This document shows positions 35,094 to 43,189 of a stretch of 64,000 nt of DNA, one piece after another. A model generated the notes under the pieces. The model ran no database searches. It saw nothing but the letters and a program-made list of their open reading frames with translations, and was not told where the DNA came from. Source of the stretch: Vondammii sp040505895. GTDB lineage: Bacteria; Pseudomonadota; Gammaproteobacteria; Chromatiales; Chromatiaceae. The translations under genes and the position numbers were made by a program. The stretch covers positions 1 to 64,000 of the forward strand of contig JBEVXU010000005.1 of the NCBI GenBank assembly GCA_040505895.1, given 5' to 3'. Numbering within the stretch: position 1 is the stretch's first letter; each line of letters opens with the position of its first letter.

Positions 35094-36019
35094 TTGTTGC
35101 CTCCATTACGGTTGGCGGCCACCATGTCAATAAACAGCTGTTCCAGACGATTCTGTTTATTGCGCATACTGATTACCTCAATACCGTTACGTGACAGGGC
35201 ATCGAACAGTCCGTTGATCCCCTGCTCACGACTCACCTCCACCTCCAAGGTAGAGTCATCAAGGCGATCAAGCACATACCCACCCAACTCCGGCGGCTCC
35301 GCCAAGGTACCTTTCAAATTCAACACAAAGGTCTCGGTATGGAGCTTATCGAGCAGCTTGCCCATGCTGTTATGCTCGGCTATCCGCCCCTGATTGATAA
35401 TGGCAATATTGCGACAGAGGCTCTCCGCCTCCTCCAGATAGTGGGTGGTCAGAATAATCGTCGTGCCCTGACGATTGAGCTCTTTGAGAAACTCCCACAT
35501 GGAGCGACGAATTTCTATATCCACCCCGGCGGTTGGCTCATCGAGAATCAGCAGCCTGGGCTGATGCACCAACGCCCGGGCGATCATCAGGCGACGTTTC
35601 ATACCGCCGGAGAGATTACGCGCCATGGTAGTACGCCGATCCCACAAATCGAGCTGACGGAGGCTCTCCTCAGCACGACGCCACGCCTCCGGGCGTGAGA
35701 TACCGTAATAACCGGCCTGATTAACCACAATCTCCGCCACCGGCTCCCAGACGTTGAAATTGAACTCCTGAGGAACCAGCCCGATAGACTCCTTCACCCG
35801 TTCCGGTTCCCGGTCGAGATCGTAGCCAAACACCTCCACCCTGCCACTGCTCTTGTTCACCAATGAGCTGATAATGCCGATAGCGGTGGATTTTCCCGCC
35901 CCATTGGGGCCAAGCAGGGCAAAGAAATCCCCCTCCTGCACATCGAGGTCGATACCCTTCAGTGCCTCAAGGCCGGTACCGTAGCGCTTGTACAGATTAC
36001 GTATGGAGAGTGCGTTCAT
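35090..36019 (-). CDS. ABC transporter ATP-binding protein (YadG-like)
   Basis: A 309-residue ATPase with Walker A GPNGAGKST (about 37-45), Q-loop in VPQEFNF (near 83), signature LSGGMKRR (near 140) and Walker B LLILDEPTAGVD (about 155-166). The C-terminal extension (about 225-305) is typical of ATPases paired with ABC-2 permeases. It forms an exporter with the downstream gene; the substrate is unknown. The divergent SQR-like gene starts 149 bases away. Confidence 0.9.
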   Translation of the reverse strand: MNALSIRNLYKRYGTGLEALKGIDLDVQEGDFFALLGPNGAGKSTAIGIISSLVNKSSGRVEVFGYDLDREPERVKESIGLVPQEFNFNVWEPVAEIVVNQAGYYGISRPEAWRRAEESLRQLDLWDRRTTMARNLSGGMKRRLMIARALVHQPRLLILDEPTAGVDIEIRRSMWEFLKELNRQGTTIILTTHYLEEAESLCRNIAIINQGRIAEHNSMGKLLDKLHTETFVLNLKGTLAEPPELGGYVLDRLDDSTLEVEVSREQGINGLFDALSRNGIEVISMRNKQNRLEQLFIDMVAANRNGGNK

Positions 36020-36168
36020 ATTGGTAGCATCTGGATGCGGGTAGTGATATTCCGACTATATGGTGGCGGGCAGTCTGTATACAAGAGGTCTCTACCTATT
36101 CCCTATTCTTTGGCACATCGCAGACAATAAGCTAACATTCCAACTCAACAGAGACAGGAAAGCGTAAT

Positions 36169-37296
36169 ATGAAGAGAGTAACCATTGTAGGCGCAGGGTT
36201 TTCAGCCCTCACCGCAGTAAAAAAACTACGGGCAGCCGACCGTACCGTGGAGATCACTCTGGTTGCTCCCAGGCCGGAATTCATCTATCTCCCCGGTACT
36301 ATCTGGATTCCCTCCGGTCTGCGACAACCCGAAGACCTTGTGATTCCTCTGGACAACTTCTTCCGACGGATGAATGTTAGCTACCATAAGGGCTCCGCCA
36401 CCGGCCTCAAGGATGGTGGCCGCACCCTCGTCACCGACAGTGGCGAGATCAGCAACGATGGCTTAATCATCTGCTCCGGCGGCCAATTCATTAAAAAGCT
36501 CCCCGGTATTGAACACGCCATCACCCCCTGTGAAGGCATCTCCGCCACGGTAAAAATCCGTGACCGATTGAAGCAGATGAAGAGCGGCACCATCGCCATG
36601 GGCTTTGCCGGTAACCCGAAAGAGCCCAGCGCTATGCGTGGTGGGCCCATGTTCGAGTTTCTCTTTGGCATTGACCGCACATTGCGCTTGGAAGGCAGGC
36701 GTGACCGGTTCAAACTAATCTTCTTCACTCCTGCTCCCGCCCCCGGTAATCGTCTCGGTCCCAAGGCGGTGAAAGGGCTGATGCAGGAGATGAAGACGAG
36801 AGATATCGAAACCCATCTGGGGCACAAGCTGGTCAGATTCACCGAAAACAAAGTGGTCACCGAAGGGGGTGAATTCGATGCCCACCTGACTCTATTTATG
36901 CCCGGCATGACCGGCAACAAATGGTTCGATGAGACTGAACTACCCCGCTCAGAGGGTGGGCTGATTCGTGCCGATAAGGAGTGTCGGGTAGAGGGAATGG
37001 AGAAGGTCTATGTCGCCGGCGACTCAGGCAGTTTTCCGGGACCGGAGTGGATGCCGAAACAGGCCCATATGGCGGATCTTCAGGCGGCCGCGGCAGCAGC
37101 CAATCTGATCACCGAGCTCAACGGCGGCACACCCACTGAGACCTTCAAGATCGAGCTGCTCTGTATCATCGACAGCCAGACCACCGGTGGCCTGGTGATG
37201 CGCACCATGAAACACAACATCGTGCTACCACAAATGCGTGCGTTCCACTGGATAAAACGGTTCTTTGAGTGGTGGTATCTGCGACAGTACAGATAG
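36169..37296 (+). CDS. SQR-like FAD-dependent membrane oxidoreductase lacking one redox cysteine
   Basis: A 375-residue protein of the sulfide:quinone reductase/NDH-2 superfamily. The FAD site begins VGAGFSALTA (7-16) and a second FAD contact is YVAGDSG (281-287). The C terminus has an amphipathic WIKRFFEWWYLRQYR stretch suited to membrane binding. Sulfide:quinone reductases use two cysteines in a disulfide. Here Cys121 and Cys332 exist, but the expected middle cysteine region reads FAGNPKEPSAMRGGPMFEF (146-164) with no cysteine. So it is probably not a standard sulfide oxidiser; a quinone reductase for another donor is possible. AGGAAAG precedes the start. A single-gene unit. Confidence 0.75.
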   Translation: MKRVTIVGAGFSALTAVKKLRAADRTVEITLVAPRPEFIYLPGTIWIPSGLRQPEDLVIPLDNFFRRMNVSYHKGSATGLKDGGRTLVTDSGEISNDGLIICSGGQFIKKLPGIEHAITPCEGISATVKIRDRLKQMKSGTIAMGFAGNPKEPSAMRGGPMFEFLFGIDRTLRLEGRRDRFKLIFFTPAPAPGNRLGPKAVKGLMQEMKTRDIETHLGHKLVRFTENKVVTEGGEFDAHLTLFMPGMTGNKWFDETELPRSEGGLIRADKECRVEGMEKVYVAGDSGSFPGPEWMPKQAHMADLQAAAAAANLITELNGGTPTETFKIELLCIIDSQTTGGLVMRTMKHNIVLPQMRAFHWIKRFFEWWYLRQYR

Positions 37297-37362
37297 CAGG
37301 CGAGTGTAACTAAATCAACAATGGGATGCAGAGTGCGCTGGGATCGTTCAGAGGCCACAGAA

Positions 37363-37395
37363 TAAATTAAAAGGGGTCAGTAAATTAAAAGGGGG
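37363..37395. repeat. Tandem TAAATTAAAAGGGG repeat
   Basis: TAAATTAAAAGGGG occurs at 37363-37376 and again at 37381-37394, separated by TCAG. On the minus strand it reads as two CCCCTTTTAATTTA units just after the narL-like stop, which may help end transcription. No stem was seen. Confidence 0.45.
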
Positions 37396-37401
37396 TATTG
37401 G

Positions 37402-38049
37402 CTATCCATCTCTCTGACAAAGATCCTGCTCTACTGCGATAACTGCCGCCTCCACCCGTGAGTGGACATCAAGCTTACGCAGAATCGCCTTGACGTGGAG
37501 TTTTACCGTGCCATCGGAGATGCCCAGGTTTCTCGCAATCACCTTGTTACTCTGACCATCAGCCAGGAGGCAGAGAATCTCTCGTTCACGGGGGGTCAGG
37601 TTTGAGAAAGCGCTCTTGACCGAGGCCTCCTCATTTACACCCTGCACCGCCTTAGCCAGCACGCTGGTCAATTCACTGGCGACAACTGTGGTGCCGTTGA
37701 CAATATTTTCCAGTGCAGCAATCAAGTCATCGGGCTCCATATCCTTCAACAGGTAGCCCTGTGCCCCTTCCTGCAGAGAGTTGATTACATCAGACTGCTC
37801 GCGGCTGGTGGTCAACATGGCGATCGGCATCGACAGCTTTCTTGAACGCAACTCCTTGAGCACCTCAATTCCATTCATCTCCGGCATCCGCATATCCAGC
37901 AGCACCACATCCGGTATCTCTGCAGCCGCCAGGGCTATTCCCGCCTGGCAATCCCCCAGAGCACCAATCACATTGATGCCACGGCGTTGCAGCAACTCCT
38001 GCAGCCCAATCCGAAAGAGCGCGTGATCATCAATCAGTAGTACCCGCAC
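37402..38049 (-). CDS. NarL-family response regulator
   Basis: A 215-residue regulator. The receiver domain has DD at 7-8 and phospho-acceptor Asp52 (LLDMRMPEMNG). The LuxR-type helix-turn-helix follows (about 148-210: LTPREREILCLLADGQSNKVIARNLGIS, with SDGTVKLHVKAIL). The start is GTG at 38049, sharing one base with the TAG stop of the kinase gene (ATAGTG), with GGAG upstream. With its NarX-like kinase it probably responds to nitrate, nitrite or redox state and may regulate denitrification genes such as the nor cluster; that link is an inference. Confidence 0.88.
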   Translation of the reverse strand: MRVLLIDDHALFRIGLQELLQRRGINVIGALGDCQAGIALAAAEIPDVVLLDMRMPEMNGIEVLKELRSRKLSMPIAMLTTSREQSDVINSLQEGAQGYLLKDMEPDDLIAALENIVNGTTVVASELTSVLAKAVQGVNEEASVKSAFSNLTPREREILCLLADGQSNKVIARNLGISDGTVKLHVKAILRKLDVHSRVEAAVIAVEQDLCQRDG

Positions 38050-39677
38050 TATCCATTCTCCTGGGGAGATGATTCCCCTTTGCTGTATACCAGCTCCACT
38101 CGGGTACCCTCTCCCGGCTCACTCTCGATTTTAATATTCGCCCCCAATCGGTGCGCCCGCTCCTCCATAATAGACAAACCGATGTGCTCTCCAGGAAAAC
38201 CGTGAGGTTGTATATTATCAAAGCCAACACCATCATCCTCCACCAACAGTAAGTATTCACCATCCTGCTTGCAGTTGAATAGCACCCTGACATTGTGTGC
38301 CTGAGCATGTTTGCGGGTGTTGGTCAGACACTCCTGAACAATACGCAGCAGCTGCATCTCTTCACTGGTATCGAGATTGATCTGGCGACAGCTGCGCTGG
38401 AAATAGGTGGCGATTCCGGTCTCCTGGCTGAAGCGCTCAGTCAATTTCTCCAATGCCGGCTCCAATCCCCGTTGATCTACCGGAGCACGGAAGCTGTTGA
38501 GCAATTCGCGCAGCTCGGTATGAGCCTCATCCAGACCATTACGAATACGCTCCAACTCATCCCGGGCATGGCGATAAGGCTTCTCCTGCTCCAGCGTCTC
38601 ATCCAGCATCCGAACCTGAAAGCGCAGACTGGCGAGGGTCTGTGCGAGGGAGTCATGGAGCTCGTGGGCCAGAGTGGTACGCTCCTGGATGATCGACAAC
38701 CAGAGCGCCTCTTCATCAGAACGCTGCTTGGCAATGGCAAAGCCGAGATGGTTTCCGATGGTGGGTAGCAGGTCGAGAAGATCTTCCCTCCCCTTCAGGG
38801 CCGGCCGTTTTACGTAGATCCGGTAGAGGCCAAGCTGATCACCATGGTGATCCAGGGGGATATCAATTTGCTCCATCTCGTCACTGCTGTACATCCGCCG
38901 CCCGTTGCGGATAGAGCACTCCTTTGCATCATGCTCGCACAGGAGGTCACCGCTTGAGAGCGCTCTGCCGCACTGACAGAGGGGAATAGGTAACTGCTGC
39001 TCCTCTGTGAGCAGACGGTCGTCCGCTCCCTGACTCCCCACCAGTCTCATACGACCGTCCTGGTTGGTCAGCTGAACCGTTGCCGACACACCCCGTACCA
39101 TATCTCTGAGCACGCGAAGATAACGCAGTAACAACTCATCGGTATCATCAAACTTGTTGATACTGGCGGCAACATCATAGAGAATTTTTAGCGAAGAGGT
39201 CTGATGGGAGAGGCGCCGCGTCTGCCAGGCAACCCGATTGTCCATATCATCGTAGAGGTCGATCAATTCGCCACTGAGATTATCGAGATCACGAGTCACT
39301 GGTCCCAGGACCCCGACATGATCCAGGGGCAGCGTTGACCAGGGGTCACCATCGCTCACACCTGCTACTGATTGCTCCAACTGGGCCAATGGCCTTAACA
39401 ACTGATTGCGCAAGCGTCCGACACCAACCAGCAGTGAACTGAGTGAGACAAGGACGGTCAGCAGAAGCAGAGCGGCGAAACTCTCCTCATCGACAATACC
39501 GCTCAATAGCAGCAATACAAGCACAAGATTAAATACCATCGAAGCCGCAAGTAGCCCCAATGGTCCCAGCAGGTGTCCCGCTAAGGCCAGGCGAAGAGCC
39601 GATGAAGGACCCTTCATGGCAGCTATAGAATCCGGGGATTCCTTCACCTTGCTGTCTGTTTTGACATCGTCAATCAT
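38049..39677 (-). CDS. NarX-like histidine kinase with a four-cysteine GAF region
   Basis: A 542-residue kinase. Two helices (about 30-60 and 66-88) have almost no periplasmic loop between them, unlike E. coli NarX with its large periplasmic nitrate sensor. HAMP follows (about 90-145), then a GAF domain (about 165-315) and the HisKA_3 domain with phospho-His341 (HELHDSLAQ). The ATPase domain (about 430-535) has DDGVGF and GLSIMEERA. The GAF region contains CQC at 234-236 and further cysteines at 247 and 254, a cluster suited to an Fe-S centre or thiol switch. The signal may therefore be internal redox or oxygen rather than external nitrate. Cognate regulator directly downstream. Confidence 0.87.
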   Translation of the reverse strand: MIDDVKTDSKVKESPDSIAAMKGPSSALRLALAGHLLGPLGLLAASMVFNLVLVLLLLSGIVDEESFAALLLLTVLVSLSSLLVGVGRLRNQLLRPLAQLEQSVAGVSDGDPWSTLPLDHVGVLGPVTRDLDNLSGELIDLYDDMDNRVAWQTRRLSHQTSSLKILYDVAASINKFDDTDELLLRYLRVLRDMVRGVSATVQLTNQDGRMRLVGSQGADDRLLTEEQQLPIPLCQCGRALSSGDLLCEHDAKECSIRNGRRMYSSDEMEQIDIPLDHHGDQLGLYRIYVKRPALKGREDLLDLLPTIGNHLGFAIAKQRSDEEALWLSIIQERTTLAHELHDSLAQTLASLRFQVRMLDETLEQEKPYRHARDELERIRNGLDEAHTELRELLNSFRAPVDQRGLEPALEKLTERFSQETGIATYFQRSCRQINLDTSEEMQLLRIVQECLTNTRKHAQAHNVRVLFNCKQDGEYLLLVEDDGVGFDNIQPHGFPGEHIGLSIMEERAHRLGANIKIESEPGEGTRVELVYSKGESSPQENG

Positions 39678-39814
39678 GGTTTTTGCTGCAACGACCGGAT
39701 CGGCTTCATGAGGACCTCAATGGTAGCACGACATGGGCCGCCTGATGATCTCCCTCTTCCACGCGAGGGGTACTGCAATAGTGCTCTGCGTAGGTTGTAC
39801 CTGACAGCAGCCCG

Positions 39815-40957
39815 TCAATGGGTAGAGGGCAATATCGCAGCAATTGCCTGCAATCGGCGCTGAGTCAGCGCCTCCCCCAGAGCCGCCCCTTGATATCCTT
39901 GACCCTGAAGTTCCACTGCCGTGATAGCTACGGCGGTGTTAAGTGCTCGCTTAATCAGGCTTCGATTCGATTCAGCCTGCTCCGGCCAGATCGCTTCGCA
40001 GGCACCCATGCCAAGCCAAAAACGTTCCGGCTGCTGCAGCGCCCGACCCTGCTGAAGGAGTCTCATAAAGTCCGAGGCATCTGCCTGGATCAGCCTTTGG
40101 TAAGTTGGGCCAAGAGTTAAAACCAGCGTCAATAGATCACTATAGTCTCGCTCTGCCCGCAACCGCTGCATCAACGCTTTCCTTACCTCATCCACAACGG
40201 AGGGATAGTAGAAAAATGCTGCAAAACTGATGCGGCTATCACCCTGTTTGGCGGCCCGTTTGAGTGCGGAAATCGCCGGGGAATCCCACTCCTTGGGATG
40301 CCCATCCATACTGCCCATAGCATGGGCCGACTCAGGTAGAATCCGTTCCAGTGCAGAGCAGCGATGCAGTACTTCAAAGAAACGCCAGGGCTGCTCCTCA
40401 CCAAGTGCCCCTATCATCTCCCGCCAGATCCTTTCAGGCTTGAGTGCAGTGATGTCATCTGAGGTCGCCATCTGCTTCATCAACTTGTGGGTGGAGTGGG
40501 CGACCCGAAAGCCCCAGCGCCCCAGCTTGGCGGCAAAGCGGGCGATACGAAGCAGCCGCACCGGGTCTTCAGAAAAAGCAGGGGAAACATGACGCAACAG
40601 ACCGTCATCAAGGTCTACCCTGCCATTGAAGGGGTCGATAATATTGCCGAGCTCATCCTCAGCCATGGCGTTGATGGTTAGATCACGACGCAGCAAGTCC
40701 TGCTCCAGAGTCACCCCCGGGCCGGATACTACCTCAAAGCCCTTGTAGCCGGTGCCGCTCTTAGTCTCACGTCGGGCGAGGGCATACTCTTCTCCGCTCT
40801 GCGGATGGAGAAAGACAGGAAAATCGGCATCTAGCTGACGGTAACCAAGTTTTAACATCTCCTCGGTTGTAGCCCCCACCACCAGCCAGTCACGATCCTT
40901 TACCTGCAGGTCGAGTAATCGATCACGCAGAGCACCTCCTACCAGGTAAATTTTCAC
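39815..40957 (-). CDS. cca: tRNA CCA-adding nucleotidyltransferase without HD domain
   Basis: A 380-residue enzyme that builds or repairs the CCA end of tRNAs. The nucleotidyltransferase motif GGALRD is at 7-12 with the DxD metal pair at 21 and 23 (DRD); RRDLTINAMA lies near 110 and a B/A motif at RLLRIARFAAKLG near 155. The start is GTG at 40957, which overlaps the upstream TAG by one base and has GAGGG before it; the longer open frame to 41017 lies inside the transporter gene. The E. coli enzyme has a C-terminal HD phosphohydrolase; here the matching region reads FAAFFYYPSV, without the HD pair. That activity is probably absent. Confidence 0.9.
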   Translation of the reverse strand: MKIYLVGGALRDRLLDLQVKDRDWLVVGATTEEMLKLGYRQLDADFPVFLHPQSGEEYALARRETKSGTGYKGFEVVSGPGVTLEQDLLRRDLTINAMAEDELGNIIDPFNGRVDLDDGLLRHVSPAFSEDPVRLLRIARFAAKLGRWGFRVAHSTHKLMKQMATSDDITALKPERIWREMIGALGEEQPWRFFEVLHRCSALERILPESAHAMGSMDGHPKEWDSPAISALKRAAKQGDSRISFAAFFYYPSVVDEVRKALMQRLRAERDYSDLLTLVLTLGPTYQRLIQADASDFMRLLQQGRALQQPERFWLGMGACEAIWPEQAESNRSLIKRALNTAVAITAVELQGQGYQGAALGEALTQRRLQAIAAILPSTH

Positions 40958-42774
40958 TATCCCTCTTCCCCCTGTGTTAGTGGTTGTAGTTCCCGCTCCT
41001 CCTGCTGCAATCGCCACATCTCCTGATAGAGACCACCCATCGCCAGCAGTTCTCGGTGCGCCCCCTGCTCAACGATGTGCCCCTTCTCCATTACCAGTAT
41101 GCGATCCGCATCGACCACGGTGGAGAGGCGGTGGGCAATCACCAAAGTAGTATGGTGCCGGGACACCTGCCCCAGGGTCTCCTGAATCGACTGTTCGGTC
41201 TTGCTGTCGAGAGAGGAGGTAGCCTCGTCAAAGACCAGAATACGGGGCCGTTTGAGCATGGCGCGAGCGATGGCGACGCGCTGCTTCTCACCCCCGGAGA
41301 GTTTCAGGCCGCGCTCACCGACTACCGTCTCATAGCCCTGAGGTAGAGAGTCGATAAACTCACGGATACAGGCCATCTCCGCTACCTCCTCAATCTCTTC
41401 ACGACTCGCATCAGGGCGACCATAGGCAAGATTATAGTAGAGGGTATCGTTGAACAGCACCGTATCCTGAGGAACTATACTGATCGCCTCACGCAGACTC
41501 TCCTGGGTCACCTTCCGCACATCCTGCCCATCCACCAACACCCGCCCACCGGTGACATCATAGAAGCGGAACAGTAGCCGCGACAGAGTCGATTTACCGG
41601 CGCCACTATGCCCCACCACGGCAACCTTTTCTCCGGGGCGTACGGTAAAATCCACCCCCTGCAGAATCTCACGATCCGGCTGATAGGAAAATGTCACCTG
41701 TTCAAAACGGATCTCACCACCTTCCAGTCTCAGGGTTGGAGCCCCGGGTCGATCAGTGATCTCCGGCTCCGTCTCCAGCAGTTTGAAGATCAGATCCATA
41801 TCCGCCAGCGAGTACTTAATCTGGCGGTAGACCATGCCGAGAAAGTTGAGGGGGATAAAGAGCTGCAGCATAAAGGCGTTAACCAGCACCAGATCGCCAA
41901 TACTCATGGTGCCGTCCACCACCCCGTCGGTGGCAAAGAACATGATCGCCGTAACACCAAGACCGATGATCAAACCCTGGCCAAAGTTGAGTAGCGACAT
42001 GGAGGTCTGACTCATCACCGCTGAGCTTTCCCACTCACCTAAGGTGCTGTCAAATTTCTCCAGCTCCAGGCGCTCGTTACCAAAATATTTCACCGTCTCA
42101 TAGTTGATCAGACTATCCACAGACTGGCCGTTGGAGGCCGACTCCAGCCGGTTCATGGTATGGCGGTAGTCCATACGCCACTCGGTCACCATCAGGGTGA
42201 AGACGATATATATAGCAACCGTACCGAAGGTGATCAGGGTAAAAATCAGCGCGTACTGGGAGAGCAGCACCACCGCCACCATGGAAAACTCCACCAACAT
42301 GGGGATGATGCTGAACACCATGTAGTTGAGGATGGAGCTGACACTGCGGGTACCTCGCTCCAAGTCGCGGCTGATGGCACCGGTCTTGCGCTCCAGGTGA
42401 AAACGCAGGGAGAGATTATGGAGATGGGTCAATACCTGGGTGGAGAGCCGCCGCATGGCGTGGTAACGCACCCGGGCAAACACCACATCGCGCAACTCAT
42501 TGAATAGTGTGCTGCTGAGGCGCAGGGCGCCGTAAGCAAGCAGCAGAGCCACCGGCAGCACCAGCTCCACCCCGCCGTTACGCTCCATCAGGTCGACAAT
42601 CTCTTTGAGAACCAAGGGAATGCCGACATTGGCCAACTTAGCCAATACCAGACAGGCTAGCGCAAGCAGAGCACGGCCACGATAGTCCCACAGGTAAGGG
42701 AGCATTTTGTGCAGATTGTGCCAGTCGCGACGATCACTGTGGGGGCGGGACTCGGCTTGACGATTGTGGGCCAT
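40957..42774 (-). CDS. Atm1/HMT-like ABC half-transporter
   Basis: A 605-residue fused permease-ATPase. Six helices fill about 35-320. The ATPase domain has Walker A GHSGAGKST (about 392-400), signature LSGGEKQR (about 498-505) and Walker B ILVFDEATSSLD (about 517-528). NYETVKYFGNE in the second intracellular loop (near 230) is a hallmark of the Atm1/ABCB7 and heavy-metal-tolerance group, which export glutathione-linked compounds. It would act as a homodimer in the inner membrane. It is followed with a 1-base overlap by cca, an unusual partner that suggests simple co-transcription. Confidence 0.88.
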   Translation of the reverse strand: MAHNRQAESRPHSDRRDWHNLHKMLPYLWDYRGRALLALACLVLAKLANVGIPLVLKEIVDLMERNGGVELVLPVALLLAYGALRLSSTLFNELRDVVFARVRYHAMRRLSTQVLTHLHNLSLRFHLERKTGAISRDLERGTRSVSSILNYMVFSIIPMLVEFSMVAVVLLSQYALIFTLITFGTVAIYIVFTLMVTEWRMDYRHTMNRLESASNGQSVDSLINYETVKYFGNERLELEKFDSTLGEWESSAVMSQTSMSLLNFGQGLIIGLGVTAIMFFATDGVVDGTMSIGDLVLVNAFMLQLFIPLNFLGMVYRQIKYSLADMDLIFKLLETEPEITDRPGAPTLRLEGGEIRFEQVTFSYQPDREILQGVDFTVRPGEKVAVVGHSGAGKSTLSRLLFRFYDVTGGRVLVDGQDVRKVTQESLREAISIVPQDTVLFNDTLYYNLAYGRPDASREEIEEVAEMACIREFIDSLPQGYETVVGERGLKLSGGEKQRVAIARAMLKRPRILVFDEATSSLDSKTEQSIQETLGQVSRHHTTLVIAHRLSTVVDADRILVMEKGHIVEQGAHRELLAMGGLYQEMWRLQQEERELQPLTQGEEG

Positions 42775-42923
42775 GGGCTACTTCTATGCCGGGGAAACCG
42801 GGAAATTTTAAAGGAGTGAGTGTAACCCCAAACAGTGGAAGTAAAAACGGTGTGCCGGACAGGGGGAAAGTTGAAAGGTGCTTACCTGGCGCCCACCCCG
42901 AACTCCCAATGGCAGGGTGCACC

Positions 42924-42990
42924 TGTAGGAGCGAATCTATTCGCGATCCGGCTCCGGGGGCTGTTCTTCGCGAACAAGTTCGCTCCTACA
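42924..42990. repeat. REP/BIME-like element, copy 2
   Basis: TGTAGGAGCGAATCTATTCG (from 42924) and CGAACAAGTTCGCTCCTACA (to 42990) are inverted copies around a GC-rich centre. Same family as 26624-26690. The rest of the 415-base gap (42775-43189) shows no gene; the promoter of the transporter gene should lie near 42780-42900. Confidence 0.8.
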
Positions 42991-43189
42991 CCCGGTGTCC
43001 GAATTTTTTACAAGGCAGGACCCGTGAACAACCCAACGGAGGATGTTTTAACGTACGACACCACTCCTGCGATGTCGCGAGGAGAACTCCATTTCATTGA
43101 GCGGGCGCACATGCAGAAGCGAACTGTTCGTGATTGACTTCGTAGCTAATAACAGGGGCAGGGGAATATCTATGCAAAGATCCTACAAC

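Noticed and set aside
40958..41017. Extended start for the CCA-adding enzyme
   Set aside because: The extra residues (a Gly/Thr-rich run) come from reading through the 3' end of the transporter gene; the GTG at 40957 has a ribosome binding site and begins the KIYLVGGALRD motif.
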